Origin: Pseudomonadota bacterium
GTDB lineage: Bacteria; Desulfobacterota; Binatia; Binatales; Binataceae
DNA length: 64,000 bases
Assembly (NCBI GenBank): GCA_021323945.1
Contig: JAJPKA010000020.1
Location: forward strand, 1 to 64,000
Reading direction: 5' to 3'
Made by a program: the position numbers and the translations under genes. Below, in pieces: positions 12,055 to 21,863 of this stretch; the first letter of the stretch is position 1; each line of letters opens with the position of its first letter. Under the pieces are notes generated by a model, which saw only the letters and a list, made by a program, of their open reading frames with translations, was not told where the DNA came from and searched no databases.

Positions 12055-12825
12055 ATGGGAATCGCCGGTGGGAAGAGGGCACTGGTTATCGGAGTGGCGA
12101 ACGATAAAAGTCTGGCCTGGGCCATCGCGCGCGAGCTCCACGCGCAGGGCGCCGAAATCTGCCTGACCTATCAAGGCGAAGTCCTGGAAAAGCGAGTCCG
12201 TCCTTTGGCTGAGCAGATCGGCGCCACCGTTATTGGTGAATTGGACGTGACGCTTGATTCCCAAGTTGACGCGGTCTTTACCAAAATCAAGCAGCAGTGG
12301 GGCGGCCTCGACATGTTGGTGCATGCCGTTGCCTATGCCGCGCGGGAAGATCTGCGCGATCGATTCCTTAATGTGACCCGGGAGAATTTCGTTCGGGCCG
12401 TGGACATTAGCGCTTATTCTCTGGTGGCTCTGGCGCGAGCCGCCGAACCTCTGTTGCAAGCGCGCGGCGGCGGCTCGATCCTGACTATGAGTTACCTCGG
12501 CGCAGTTCGCGCAATTCCCAATTACAACGTAATGGGCGTGGCCAAAGCTGCGCTGGAAGCCTGCGTCCGGTATCTCGCTCTCGATTTGGGACCGCACAAC
12601 ATTCGCGTCAATGCGCTAAGTGCCGCCCCAGCTCGTACTCTGGCCTCGTCTGCTATCCGCGACTTTCATGTGATGGCGCACGAGGTCGAGCAGCGCTCCG
12701 CGCTGCGGCGCGCCATGCGGCCGGAAGAGGTCGGGACAATGGCGGTCGCGCTGCTGAGCGATCTCGCCAGTGGGGTCACCGGCCAAACGGTTTATGTCGA
12801 TCTCGGCTACAGTGTCGTTGGCTAA
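12055..12825 (+). CDS. fabI: Enoyl-[acyl-carrier-protein] reductase FabI
   Basis: NAD(P)H-dependent enoyl-ACP reductase, last step of each fatty-acid elongation cycle, 256 residues. It shows the FabI-type nucleotide motif (VIGVANDKSLAWAIA), SYLGA in the active-site strand and the catalytic Y-x6-K (YNVMGVAK). The C-terminal GQTVYVDLGYSVVG is typical. A purine-rich GAGAGGGG upstream of the ATG serves as ribosome site. Confidence 0.93.
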   Translation: MGIAGGKRALVIGVANDKSLAWAIARELHAQGAEICLTYQGEVLEKRVRPLAEQIGATVIGELDVTLDSQVDAVFTKIKQQWGGLDMLVHAVAYAAREDLRDRFLNVTRENFVRAVDISAYSLVALARAAEPLLQARGGGSILTMSYLGAVRAIPNYNVMGVAKAALEACVRYLALDLGPHNIRVNALSAAPARTLASSAIRDFHVMAHEVEQRSALRRAMRPEEVGTMAVALLSDLASGVTGQTVYVDLGYSVVG

Positions 12826-13053
12826 GCAGGAATTCTGCCGTCGCTTAATCTCTGACGAGCGAACGGCATTTGTGAGGGAGCGCGCTACGTCTCTGAAGCG
12901 CGCTCACCCGGCGATTTGTCGATTTCTAGGTCGTCAGGCCGGCGCATCCAACGACTGGGAAAAGACAGGCTCACGATATGACCTGGCGGAAGATTGCGCG
13001 GTCACGACCTGACAAACGTTCATCGCGACAGTACCAAATCGACGGAGAAAGCC

Positions 13054-13830
13054 ATGGCAATTATCCCCGTACCCCAACTTTCCGACAACTATGCCTACCT
13101 GGTCGTCGACGATCAAACCAACCAGTGCGGCGTTGTTGATTGTGCTGAAGCCGACAAAGTCCTGGCTGAAGTCAACCGGCGCCAGCTCCGACTGGTTGCC
13201 GTCTTGCCGACACACTGGCATTTCGACCACGTGGGTGGGAATCAGGACCTCGTCCGAGCGATTCCGGGTTTGCGAGTTTATGGTGCGCGCGGCGAGCACG
13301 GGCGAATTCCCGCTCAGACGCACGAAGTCGACGACGGTGACACGGTGGAGGTGGGCACTCTCAAAGGGCGCGTGATCGGAATTCCGGCGCACACCAACGG
13401 CCACATCGCGTACTACTTTCCCCAACTCAACTCGGTGTTTACCGGGGATACGCTGTTCATCGCGGGCTGCGGTCGAGTGTTTGAGGGACGTGCGCAAACC
13501 ATGGTCGATTCTCTGGCCAAGCTCGCGGCGTTGCCGGATTCGACCCGCGTCTACTGCGGTCACGAGTACACCGAAAAGAATCTGCGATTCGCCCTGACCC
13601 TAGAACCCAACAACCCTGCCCTAAAATCAAAGTACGAATGGGCCAAGGCCGTCCGCGCCGAGGGCAAATACACGATACCGTCAACCATAGGGGACGAGAA
13701 GCAATTTAATCCTTTTCTAAGGATTGATAGTCCGGAATTACGTACCAACCTCAAAAAACTGGTTCCAACACTGAGTGATGATGCGGTCGCGGTTTTCGCC
13801 AAAGTACGTGAACTCAAGGATCGCTTCTGA
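13054..13830 (+). CDS. gloB: Hydroxyacylglutathione hydrolase (glyoxalase II)
   Basis: Metallo-beta-lactamase-fold thioesterase that hydrolyses S-lactoylglutathione in methylglyoxal detoxification, 258 residues. The di-metal motif is THWHFDHVGG; further ligands are in FTGDTLF and YCGHEY. The C-terminal HAGH-type domain (FALTLEPNNPALK) separates it from generic lactamase-fold proteins. ATG 13054 is chosen because GGAGAAAGCC sits directly upstream and the family sequence begins at MAIIPVPQLSDNY. Confidence 0.92.
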   Translation: MAIIPVPQLSDNYAYLVVDDQTNQCGVVDCAEADKVLAEVNRRQLRLVAVLPTHWHFDHVGGNQDLVRAIPGLRVYGARGEHGRIPAQTHEVDDGDTVEVGTLKGRVIGIPAHTNGHIAYYFPQLNSVFTGDTLFIAGCGRVFEGRAQTMVDSLAKLAALPDSTRVYCGHEYTEKNLRFALTLEPNNPALKSKYEWAKAVRAEGKYTIPSTIGDEKQFNPFLRIDSPELRTNLKKLVPTLSDDAVAVFAKVRELKDRF

Positions 13831-13855
13831 CCGCACCCCTATAGGCAAAGGCCGG

Positions 13856-13901
13856 CCGGCGCATACCTGGCCTCGGAGGCCGGTATGCGCCGGGACTTTT
13901 T
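13856..13901 (+). terminator. Strong rho-independent terminator after gloB
   Basis: A perfect 12-base inverted repeat (CCGGCGCATACC at 13856-13867, its complement at 13882-13893) encloses a second 5-base stem (GGCCT/AGGCC, 13869-13881). Together they make a nearly continuous 17-bp hairpin followed by a T5 tract at 13897-13901. It lies between the gloB stop and the converging porin-like gene and may serve both strands, although the minus-strand side has only a short T run. Confidence 0.88.
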
Positions 13902-13917
13902 CAACTCGCGCTAACCC

Positions 13918-15696
13918 TCAGTAGGCAAACTCTACATTGGCAAAGATCGCGTGAGTATCACGCGGCACCAAATTGGGAATGGTGAAGTTCTTAAGGCTTG
14001 GCAACTGACGGCCATTGAATGTGCCAGGGGTATAACCAAAGCTTTCAGCGGTGCCTACCGGAATACCGAACTGGTTATGATAAAAGAGCGTGTTCTGGCT
14101 ATCGATCGCAAATCGCAGATACTCATTGAACTGATAAGCGATGCCGACCACAAAGCGCTGAAAATCCAGAGGGTTTTTGGCGATATTGTCGTTCGGCATG
14201 AACCACTGAAACATTCCAAACACACTCAATTTTGTGTCCGGAATGTTGAAATGACCAAAGAAGTCGACGCCGATATTGCGTTCTCGACCATTTTGCAAAA
14301 TGGCACGATAGACGGCGGTCTGCGCACCGTAGCTGCCGAACACGTTGTAGCAGGGTGTGCTGGTGCTACAGGAAAACTTGCCGGTCAATGGTGCACCGGT
14401 TAATACTTGACTCCCCGGGTTGTTGGCTGCAATTCCCGTCCCGCTGGCTATTCCAAATGCATCTGAAGGTCCATCGCCTGAGAACAGGTTGGCAAGATTG
14501 AAGGCATTTTGCCCATAGTCGAATTCCCCAGCTAGATTCCACAGTGGAGTCGAGTAGTGGAGCAGGGCGGCAATGCGTTCGAAGTGGGCATTGGTCGCCT
14601 TGAGAGTGGTTGGCACATCCATGTTGTCAGGTGTGGTATTGCCGTATCCATAGTCATAAAAGCCGGTCAACCCCAGGCCCTGAAACCGCCAGTCTGCGCC
14701 GAAGGGATAGGCAGTCAACCGTCCCATTACTTGTTTATTTTCACTTTGCTCGAAGGCGTGGAAGCTGCCGTTGTTGTAAACGCCGAGCCCATAATCCAAG
14801 TAAGTCTTCTCGCCACCCAACAGCCGAACCGGCCCCTCCATTGAAATACCTACTTGAGTGGATGACAGGCTATAGTAGTTCCATGGCGTCAAATTGACAA
14901 ACCGATATCCGTAAAGATCTTCCTCCCAGGCCACTAACGGATTTGGGATCTCACCCAAAGTAACGGTCCCGCCCCTCATTATTGGCACGTCCTTCCAAAG
15001 ACTGTTGTACTGAACATACGCGTACTTCATTCTTACCCCGAAATTGCCATCGAGGTTGCTGCCAAAAGACGTGCTTCCCGCGGTGCTTTTGCCAAGGTTA
15101 TTGGAACACGGTGTAGCGGAGGTCTGACAACCGATGGTTTTGTACAGGTTGGGCGTCAGTCGAAGCGTCCAGTCCTTAGTAGGAAAGAAATAAAAGTTCA
15201 AATAGGTCCTGCTGATATCGAACGAATTGTAGTTATTGTTGCCAGGTCCCGGGTTGGTAAGTTGAGTCAACTCCTGAGGCTGGAATCCGGTTAGGCTATA
15301 GAAGCGATAGTTGCCATAGAATAATGCGCCGACGCGAAACTTGTCCTGCCAGTTTGCCAAGTAGTTGCGCCAGGCCGGCTCCATTTGGTCGACCCTTTTG
15401 CTTAGTTCTTCGTCTCTCAAGCGTTGTTCAGTTTGTGCCCGCGCCATCGCCGCCTGTATCTTGGCGTTCGTGCTGTCTTCAACCTTCTGCTCGATTTTGG
15501 CCGCATCCAGCGGTGAACCGATCGTCATGGGAACGCGGCCATGTCCAGGACGGATGAAGACCTGTCCGGTTGTTTCGTCGACCCAGAGGGTTGTGGATTT
15601 CGAGGCCGTTGAAGTGTCCTGCGCGGAGAGCTCACGCGTACCGCAAAGCAGCGCCCAAGCTGCCAGCAACACGGCCAACTTTTTTTTCCCTTTCAT
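13918..15696 (-). CDS. Outer-membrane beta-barrel protein with N-terminal coiled coil
   Basis: About 592 residues. An N-terminal signal peptide (KKKLAVLLAAWALLCGTRELSAQ) is followed by a predicted helical/coiled region (roughly residues 70-115, rich in K, E, Q, R). A long segment of alternating aromatic and polar residues then ends in FANVEFAY, a terminal aromatic typical of barrels inserted by BAM. The exact porin family is not recognised. GGGAGG lies 5 bases before the second of two adjacent ATG codons, so 15696 is preferred to 15699. Disulphide-like cysteine pairs occur in loops near residues 190 and 460. Confidence 0.75.
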   Translation of the reverse strand: MKGKKKLAVLLAAWALLCGTRELSAQDTSTASKSTTLWVDETTGQVFIRPGHGRVPMTIGSPLDAAKIEQKVEDSTNAKIQAAMARAQTEQRLRDEELSKRVDQMEPAWRNYLANWQDKFRVGALFYGNYRFYSLTGFQPQELTQLTNPGPGNNNYNSFDISRTYLNFYFFPTKDWTLRLTPNLYKTIGCQTSATPCSNNLGKSTAGSTSFGSNLDGNFGVRMKYAYVQYNSLWKDVPIMRGGTVTLGEIPNPLVAWEEDLYGYRFVNLTPWNYYSLSSTQVGISMEGPVRLLGGEKTYLDYGLGVYNNGSFHAFEQSENKQVMGRLTAYPFGADWRFQGLGLTGFYDYGYGNTTPDNMDVPTTLKATNAHFERIAALLHYSTPLWNLAGEFDYGQNAFNLANLFSGDGPSDAFGIASGTGIAANNPGSQVLTGAPLTGKFSCSTSTPCYNVFGSYGAQTAVYRAILQNGRERNIGVDFFGHFNIPDTKLSVFGMFQWFMPNDNIAKNPLDFQRFVVGIAYQFNEYLRFAIDSQNTLFYHNQFGIPVGTAESFGYTPGTFNGRQLPSLKNFTIPNLVPRDTHAIFANVEFAY

Positions 15697-15789
15697 CATT
15701 GCCTCCCAGTTTTATAAGAAAGCCTCACATGGCAGCGCCCGAACTAATGCCCGCCGTCGGGCGTCGCGCTTGGTGAATTACTGGCGAAT

Positions 15790-16059
15790 TTACTTGCTCG
15801 CGACCTTCGGCGTCTCGACGCCGAGCCTGGCATCGCGCAACTCAAAAGCTGTATAGGTTTTGTTGTCGGTGCAGGCATACTTGGGCGGTGAGCTCATTTG
15901 GACCATGGCACACGCCCACACAGTCGGCTTCCCGTTTGGCGCTGACATAGAAGCAGTGAAAGGATTGTCGGTTGGGTTGTTGAGCGAGCATCCACAAAGA
16001 ACGACCACCATATATGCCGCTACCAACCCGCGCGTCAGTTTTAATACTCGACTAGACAT
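15790..16059 (-). CDS. Small lipoprotein, unknown function
   Basis: An 89-residue protein with a signal peptide ending in a lipobox (VVLCGC), so it is probably acylated and membrane-anchored. The mature part is short, has two further cysteines and shows no known domain. It lies upstream of the beta-barrel gene on the same strand (93 bases between), so the two may form an operon and act together at the outer membrane. AGGGAG lies about 16 bases before the ATG. Confidence 0.65.
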   Translation of the reverse strand: MSSRVLKLTRGLVAAYMVVVLCGCSLNNPTDNPFTASMSAPNGKPTVWACAMVQMSSPPKYACTDNKTYTAFELRDARLGVETPKVASK

Positions 16060-16910
16060 AGCTGTGCGACTCTACTCCCTAGGGTTTGCAAGAGTTCTGG
16101 GCATCGCTGACTCCATACACAGGCAGTGATGTAGTCGCGCGGGGAGTGTAGAAAGCGAATGTTACAGATTCGTGAGCAGGTCGTTGCCAAACCGCGAATT
16201 TCGAGCAGCTAATAAAACTTCTTCAAAGTTCGACTCCACAGCGAGATTGATGTCGCGCCGCGTCGTCCAGCGACATTAGTGAGCCCCGGTCGCAATGCGG
16301 TTGCCATCTTTGTAATGTCAGGGCGCACCCTGGCCTTGAGCTTTGAAGCGTCCCGCGGTTATCATCCCGCGCGCAGGCATGATCTTGGACAGGTCACACC
16401 GAGGTGCTTTCCGGATCGTTCGCACTACGTTGTGCCTCATCGGAATAATTATGTTGGTGGCATTTCCCCTGAGGTACGGACGCCGAACCTTTTCGCACTT
16501 GCGAATGCACGAAGTTCAGCGCTCGGTTTTGCGGCATCTGGTGTTGGAGCGAACGGCTTCACGTTCGTTCGTCGAGAAACCCTGTAACTATCGCCGCGAT
16601 TCTGCCGACTTGCTGCGGGCTTACGAACCGACCGAGCCAAGGTGTGAGCCTTGGCCCGTACGGTCAATTCCCATTAAATTGCGTCTGATGCGTCGAAAAC
16701 TTGGACATCGCGGAGAGAACGACAACGACCCATTGATTCAATAACAACTCTGCACGTCGCTAAGCTTGGAACCGACTTAGCAACGCCCACATTCGCTGTT
16801 GGTATCGGAGCACAAGCAAGAAAGGCGCGAGGGCTACTGCGAATTGGAGCTCTGATCCCCCGTCGCGTGAGTCCATCTCAGAATGCACTACGTGTTGGTG
16901 GCAATCAGAC
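16060..16910. other. 850-base stretch without a supportable gene
   Basis: Open frames exist. One at 16343-16744 on the plus strand would have a single hydrophobic segment (TTLCLIGIIMLVAF), but it has no ribosome site or recognisable family. A 7-bp perfect hairpin, GCCAAGG/CCTTGGC, lies at 16636-16655 without a T-run. Otherwise I see nothing. Confidence 0.4.
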
Positions 16911-17477
16911 ATGAAATCCGCCGATCTTATCGAGAGCAAAATCAAATCAGGTATTTTGTTTCTTACCATGCTGTGCACGGCCATATCAGCATGTGCTCAG
17001 CGACACCGGAATGCGCCCCCTGAACCGACCATTTCGCAACAACCACAGCAATTGATGCGCCGGTTAGAAGAGGCTGAAGAGATCAACGAGAATGATGCGC
17101 GCGATCCACGAATCGATCTCGTCCGCAGGGAAGACTTCTTTGAGCAGGCCGCTAAGGCCGAGCGCGCCCTGCGCAAATTGCTGTATGGCTACGATCTTGA
17201 GCCCGAGGAGTTAACGGAAGCGCTCGCGGTTCCTCCGAAGCATCTATCTCCTAAGCTCAAAGCTGAATTGCTTCGGCAGTTGCAGGATTCCATCGCGCTC
17301 AATGACCGGCGAGAACAGGAGATGCTCAACAACTCCTTCTCAGCGGCTAATTTCGATCCAGGGCCATTCGACCAGCAGAAGGCATTGGCGGCTGCCGTCA
17401 TAAGGGAATTGACAATCGGTGAAGATGTTCACTGGGACACGCTTCAAGCCGCCCTGCGCGTTCTACCAGCACCGTGA
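16911..17477 (+). CDS. Predicted lipoprotein, unknown function
   Basis: 188 residues. The N terminus has a hydrophobic stretch and a lipobox-like AISAC with Cys28 as the likely lipidation site. The mature part is almost wholly alpha-helical and charged (EEAEEINENDARDPR; KAERALRKLLYGYDLEPEEL), with low aromatic content. I do not recognise a family. The frame has consistent amino-acid composition, which supports it as a gene, but the ribosome site is weak. Confidence 0.55.
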   Translation: MKSADLIESKIKSGILFLTMLCTAISACAQRHRNAPPEPTISQQPQQLMRRLEEAEEINENDARDPRIDLVRREDFFEQAAKAERALRKLLYGYDLEPEELTEALAVPPKHLSPKLKAELLRQLQDSIALNDRREQEMLNNSFSAANFDPGPFDQQKALAAAVIRELTIGEDVHWDTLQAALRVLPAP

Positions 17478-17773
17478 CTGTAAGTGCTGCGAAAATTAAT
17501 CTGGCGGGATGCGCTTGACCGCGCTTCATGACTGTTCCTTTGCCGAAAGTTGACTGCTGAAAAGATACACAGATGGTTGCTCGGCGTGTTAGCGCCAGCA
17601 ATACTCCAGGTATCCAAACGGAACGACCCGCCAGAGCCGAGTTTTTTGAATTGCGCGCTACCCTTATCATTGCGGAACCCGCAAGCATCAATTATTGACG
17701 TTGTCGACAATCGTTGCGGTTAAGGCTTGAGCCTCCCACGTAGAGCTCCACGTGGATCTCGGAGCCGATTTAT

Positions 17774-19186
17774 ATGGGGCGCACGCATGCAATTGTAATC
17801 GGAGGTAGTTTTTCGGGGCTGGCGGCCGGGCGTGTGTTGAGTGAATTCTTTGATCACGTCACGGTGTTCGATCGTGATACTTTTCCTGAAGGTGTTACAG
17901 ACCGGCCTGGGGTGCCACAGGCGCGTCACGTCCACGGTCTATTAGTTCGCGGTTTGATCGAATATGAGAAGCTCTTTCCGGGGTTCGAACAGCTCGCTAT
18001 CGACCGCGGCGCGACCTTTCATGACCATACGCTCGATTTCGCCGTATTGCGGCCACAAGGATGGCAGCCACGGTACCGTTCAGGTCTCAAATTTTTGAGC
18101 GCCAGCCGTGAGCTCATTGAGTCGTGCGTACGCGAGATTTTTCGACACGCACCCAAGGTTGAATTGCGTGAGCGAACGGCAGTGACGGGTCTGTGCGCGG
18201 ATCGTTCCGGCCACCGCTGCCTCGGTGTCACAATTCCTTCGGGCGGCCCGGGTCGGCGCGAAACAATCGACGCCGACCTCATCGTCGACGCCAGTGGTTC
18301 GGTTTCGCGAGCGCCGCTTTGGCTACAAAATGCCGGCATCGCGCCACCCCGCGAGACGGTCGTGGATCCGTTGGCGGGCTACGCTTCGCGGTGGTTCCAA
18401 GGACCTGCGCGTTGGCCAGCTGATTGGTGGTGGTGGGCGGGTGCCTATATCAGGCGGCGACCCGACGATCTGGTCGAAGCCAATTTCCAACTGAAGGAGC
18501 ACAATCGCTGGCATCTGACTCTGTCGGGTTTCAACCGGCGATACCCTCCCAGTCGAGAAAGCGAGTTTATGGCGGCGCTCAGGCGATTACGCTCGCCGCT
18601 GATTGCCGAGATGGCTGCCCTCATGGAGCCGATATCGCCGGTTTATTCGAATCGTGCGATTCGTAATCGGTGGCGCCATTATGAAGGATGGAACCAGCAT
18701 TTTGAGGGATTTATTGCAGTGGGCGACGCGTATGTCTCCTACAATCCGGTTTACGCGCAGGGAATGACCGCAGCAGCGCTGTCGGCACAGATGCTACGCG
18801 TCTGTCTGGAGCAATACGATTCATCGAACATCGAATTCTGCCGCGCCTACCATCTCGCTCAGGCCGCAATTCAGCATGATCCCTGGATGATGTCGGCTGG
18901 GGTTGATCTGAGGTTTCCCTTCACCGTGGGGAACCGGCCATTACTGATCCGTCTGTTCAACATTTACTTAGACGGAATTGGTCTGGCAGCACGGAGCAGG
19001 CCTGAAGTGCGACGCATCCTGGTAGAAACCGCTCAGTTGGTCCGTCCTTTGTCCGACTTGTTTGAAGCCCGGATCGCCCTGCAAGTGGGTGCGACCGCGC
19101 TTAAGGAAGGACTTGCGAGAATCGCTGCAGGGCTTAGAGGGCGTCAACCGTCCCCGGTGACGCCGCTGCCGCCTATAGTTACCTAG
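17774..19186 (+). CDS. FAD-dependent monooxygenase/oxidoreductase
   Basis: 470-residue flavoprotein of the group containing tryptophan-halogenase-like and polyprenyl-hydroxylase-like enzymes. The N-terminal dinucleotide fold (AIVIGGSFSGLAAGRVL) is followed by VTVFDRDTFP and by RPGVPQARHVHGLL, a signature of this clade. The second FAD motif is near FIAVGDAYVSYNPVYAQG (GD motif). The substrate is not predictable. The gene stands alone, converging with the lipase-like gene. Confidence 0.85.
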   Translation: MGRTHAIVIGGSFSGLAAGRVLSEFFDHVTVFDRDTFPEGVTDRPGVPQARHVHGLLVRGLIEYEKLFPGFEQLAIDRGATFHDHTLDFAVLRPQGWQPRYRSGLKFLSASRELIESCVREIFRHAPKVELRERTAVTGLCADRSGHRCLGVTIPSGGPGRRETIDADLIVDASGSVSRAPLWLQNAGIAPPRETVVDPLAGYASRWFQGPARWPADWWWWAGAYIRRRPDDLVEANFQLKEHNRWHLTLSGFNRRYPPSRESEFMAALRRLRSPLIAEMAALMEPISPVYSNRAIRNRWRHYEGWNQHFEGFIAVGDAYVSYNPVYAQGMTAAALSAQMLRVCLEQYDSSNIEFCRAYHLAQAAIQHDPWMMSAGVDLRFPFTVGNRPLLIRLFNIYLDGIGLAARSRPEVRRILVETAQLVRPLSDLFEARIALQVGATALKEGLARIAAGLRGRQPSPVTPLPPIVT

Positions 19187-19263
19187 GTTGGAGATGCCAC
19201 CACGCCCAAATTTACCAGACGAGGCGGCGGTCTGGATACCATTACTCTGGGTCTTCCTCGGGC

Positions 19264-20025
19264 TTAAGTGACCGACCCGACACTGGCGCACGGCTGAACA
19301 TTAGCTTTCTGCTCGATTTGCGCGCGTATGATTCGAAGCGTATCGAGGTTATAAGGCAACCCGCAATGGGTGGAATCAACCTCAAAAGCGGTGACCAACG
19401 GCCCTTTCTCTATGCAGCTCTGCCAATCTACTATTCCATCGCTTTTTGAGTAAATCAATGTTTCCGGAATGTCGGGGGGCTCAGCAGAATGGACCCCGCA
19501 AATAGTTGTCAGGTCGCCGGTACAGGTATGGCCTGCCCGCTGAAGGCGGTGGGTTAAGAGTGCAACCATCTTAACATATGGATTGGAATGCAAGTATGGA
19601 TCCTTAAGCGGCGATCCCATGAGAATCACCTGCTCGATGCACTCGGGCAGTCGTCGCCCCAGCTCTCGGGCATAGATCCCGCCCAAACTATGGCCGATAA
19701 CGACGAGCTTTTCCTTGGCGCGGGCGTGGCATTCTTTGACGATATTCTGTAGGCGCTCGATTACCCGTCGGGGACAATCGGCATTAGTAAGAATACCCGA
19801 GAAAAAGACCTTATGACCACGCGAGCGTAGCCAATTAGCAAAAGGATAAAGAGTAGCGTCGCCAGCCAAAAAACCCGGGATTAGCAGGATGAAACGACTT
19901 TTTGCTGCCCGACCACTCAATTGCCAAGTCCAGGCATTACCGGCGAATTTTGCGAATTCTCCAACTGCGCGAAACTCCTGCAGCAAGTTGAGCAGCGTGA
20001 GGTCAGAAGTTCCAGGCTCGCGCAT
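19264..20025 (-). CDS. Alpha/beta hydrolase, lipase-like
   Basis: 253 residues. The first strand and oxyanion region are ILLIPGFLAGDATLYPFANW, the nucleophile elbow is VIGHSLGGIYAREL with Ser in GHSLGG, and a likely acid/histidine pair is in YSKSDGIVDW and DSTHCGLPYN. It resembles PGAP1/triacylglycerol-lipase-type hydrolases acting on esters. There is no signal peptide, so it is cytoplasmic. GGAGGG lies upstream of the ATG. Confidence 0.83.
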   Translation of the reverse strand: MREPGTSDLTLLNLLQEFRAVGEFAKFAGNAWTWQLSGRAAKSRFILLIPGFLAGDATLYPFANWLRSRGHKVFFSGILTNADCPRRVIERLQNIVKECHARAKEKLVVIGHSLGGIYARELGRRLPECIEQVILMGSPLKDPYLHSNPYVKMVALLTHRLQRAGHTCTGDLTTICGVHSAEPPDIPETLIYSKSDGIVDWQSCIEKGPLVTAFEVDSTHCGLPYNLDTLRIIRAQIEQKANVQPCASVGSVT

Positions 20026-20123
20026 CCATAGCCCTCCAGTCCCCCCGGAAAGATTAAATCACGTTTTACTATCGTTATTTTAACGCGATCGCAAGCTTTC
20101 TGGAATAAACCATGCTCTGCGCC

Positions 20124-20148
20124 GCCGCCACTGCCAACTCGTGGCGGC
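20124..20148. other. Perfect 8-bp GC hairpin downstream of rsfS
   Basis: GCCGCCAC (20124-20131) and its complement GTGGCGGC (20141-20148) with a 9-base loop. There is no T-run on either side, so it is not a canonical terminator, but its place between rsfS and the hydrolase suggests a transcription or RNA-stability role. Confidence 0.4.
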
Positions 20149-20186
20149 AGTAACATGGTGTTAGCAAACCAAAAGCAGCGAGCAGG

Positions 20187-20576
20187 TCAGACTGACGCTC
20201 TTAGCTGAAGGACGCTTGCTTGAGACCGCAAAGGCTCAGGAAGGACTATCTGGTGGGCATCAGACCAAGTGCGTTCCAGCCGGTAAAAGTCGCGCGTCGG
20301 CTCAAAAAAGACATGCACCACCAAATCGTCATAATCCATGACGACCCAGTGGGCGTGATTGAACCCCTCGATCGAGATTGGATGTTCATTTTCTCGATCC
20401 ATGCGCTCTTCAATGCCACGTACGATCGCCTGCACCTGTACGTCCGAACGGCCGGTTGCGATCAGGAAATAGTCAGCGATCGACTTCAAATGCTCCACCT
20501 GGACCACCACCAGATCGTATGCCTTCTTTTCCAGAGCCGCTTCGACCGCCACGAGTGTTTTGCCGAGTGAATCCAC
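20187..20576 (-). CDS. rsfS: Ribosomal silencing factor RsfS
   Basis: 129 residues of the RsfS/Iojap family, which binds ribosomal protein uL14 and blocks subunit joining when nutrients run low. The family blocks are LKSIADYFLIATGRSDVQVQ, HPISIEG and HWVVMDYDDLVVHVF. It lies 71 bases downstream of nadD in the same direction, the usual nadD-rsfS pairing. The customary rlmH does not follow. Confidence 0.95.
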   Translation of the reverse strand: MDSLGKTLVAVEAALEKKAYDLVVVQVEHLKSIADYFLIATGRSDVQVQAIVRGIEERMDRENEHPISIEGFNHAHWVVMDYDDLVVHVFFEPTRDFYRLERTWSDAHQIVLPEPLRSQASVLQLRASV

Positions 20577-20647
20577 GGTGCCTGAGACGAGTTTTAGCTA
20601 TGCGCAGTGTTTGACAGTCCTTTGGGCTGCTTAAAGACGGGACCCTA

Positions 20648-21289
20648 TCATTGATGCCTATAGAGCGCGTGCCGGTCGATGTAATCGGCAACATCGTTCG
20701 GCACTAGATAGCGGATCGATTCGCCCATGCTGAGCTTTCGCCGAATCATGGACGCTGATATTGGCAGGAACGTAGTACTGACAAAGTTGAGCGTATTACC
20801 GCTGGGATGCACGTAGTGACTTCCGCTCATAACGTAGCCAAAGTGCTTCAATATCGCAACTGAAGCCCCATCGTCCGGCTGATTTGACGGCCGCGAATGC
20901 ACGACGATGTTGCATAGTCTCGTTAGCTCGTCAGCTTCTTTCCAAGTGTCAAGGTCACGAAATTGGTCGCCACCCATGATGAGAAACAGCTGCGGATGCG
21001 ACTTCATCGTGGCGCGAAAATAACGAACGGTGTCGACCGTAAAAGAGCTGCCGCTGCGTTTCACCTCGACGTCGGAAACCATGAAATAACGGTTACCTTT
21101 GGTCGCTAATCGAACCATCTCCAGGCGATGTTCAGGCGGGGCCAGGTCAATCAAAGCTTTATGAGGCGGCGACGCGGCGGGCACAAAGTAGATCAGATCT
21201 AGGCCCAGTGCTTCGCGGTCCTCTTCGGCCGCCCTCAAGTGGCCAAGGTGGATGGGGTTGAAGCTGCCGCCCAGCAACCCTATTCGCAT
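20648..21289 (-). CDS. nadD: Nicotinate-nucleotide adenylyltransferase
   Basis: 213 residues; makes deamido-NAD from nicotinate mononucleotide and ATP. The nucleotidyltransferase motif GGSFNPIHLGHL is at the N terminus with the HxGH histidines. FVPAASPPHK, MGGDQF and the C-terminal ISASMIRRKL are all family signatures. It is the first gene of the nadD-rsfS pair. Confidence 0.95.
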   Translation of the reverse strand: MRIGLLGGSFNPIHLGHLRAAEEDREALGLDLIYFVPAASPPHKALIDLAPPEHRLEMVRLATKGNRYFMVSDVEVKRSGSSFTVDTVRYFRATMKSHPQLFLIMGGDQFRDLDTWKEADELTRLCNIVVHSRPSNQPDDGASVAILKHFGYVMSGSHYVHPSGNTLNFVSTTFLPISASMIRRKLSMGESIRYLVPNDVADYIDRHALYRHQ

Positions 21290-21863
21290 CGTGAGCTCCG
21301 GTGCGATCGGCCCGATCTGATTTGATCAGCAAGGGCCGACGTATAACGCTAGCGTGCAATAATGATTGAGCAACTCCTACCCAAAAAATCTAGTTGATTT
21401 CCAGGCGAATGCCATCAGCGCGATCAAAAACTCGGAAAAATAATCCGCCTTCGATCATCATCTGCTCTGGGACATGGGATGGTCTGGCATGGTTCAGCGT
21501 CAGAGCTGTGACGACTGTGCGAAGATCCATACGCTCGTGAATCTGACGCTATCTCCGTCCAAAGCTGGCCAAAGCTAAAAGGACTAGGCTAGCCCGCAAT
21601 GATGCAACCAAAATCAATCGTCATGATAAGGTGATGAGTCCGGAAAACAAGTGTGCCCGTCCGTAAGAGGCGACCGGCTGCCCACCGGCCCACGATTAGA
21701 TCGATTCACGGAATTGCGTTAATCTCAATAGCTCCGGCCCCATCTCCAACTCTCGCCTGAACGACCGGCCGATGGCAGCTGCTGCGAGAGAGTGCGCCCA
21801 AGGACGCCAAGTACGAAGCATTTTCCAACTGTGGCAACCCCGTCGGCGAAACCGGCTAACTGA
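21290..21863. other. Divergent intergenic region nadD / AI-2E transporter
   Basis: About 570 bases. Only short overlapping frames are present, none recognised. A segment near 21632-21650 (GTGATGAGTCCGGAAAACA) superficially recalls a hammerhead ribozyme core but lacks the closing stem. Confidence 0.4.

Noticed and set aside
16343-16744. Possible 133-residue membrane protein
   Set aside because: Only one hydrophobic segment, arginine-rich low-complexity remainder, no ribosome site and no family.
21630-21670. Hammerhead ribozyme-like core GTGATGAGTCCGGAAAA
   Set aside because: The first core base is G instead of C, no stem II closes between GATGAG and GAAA, and no stem I/III partners were found.
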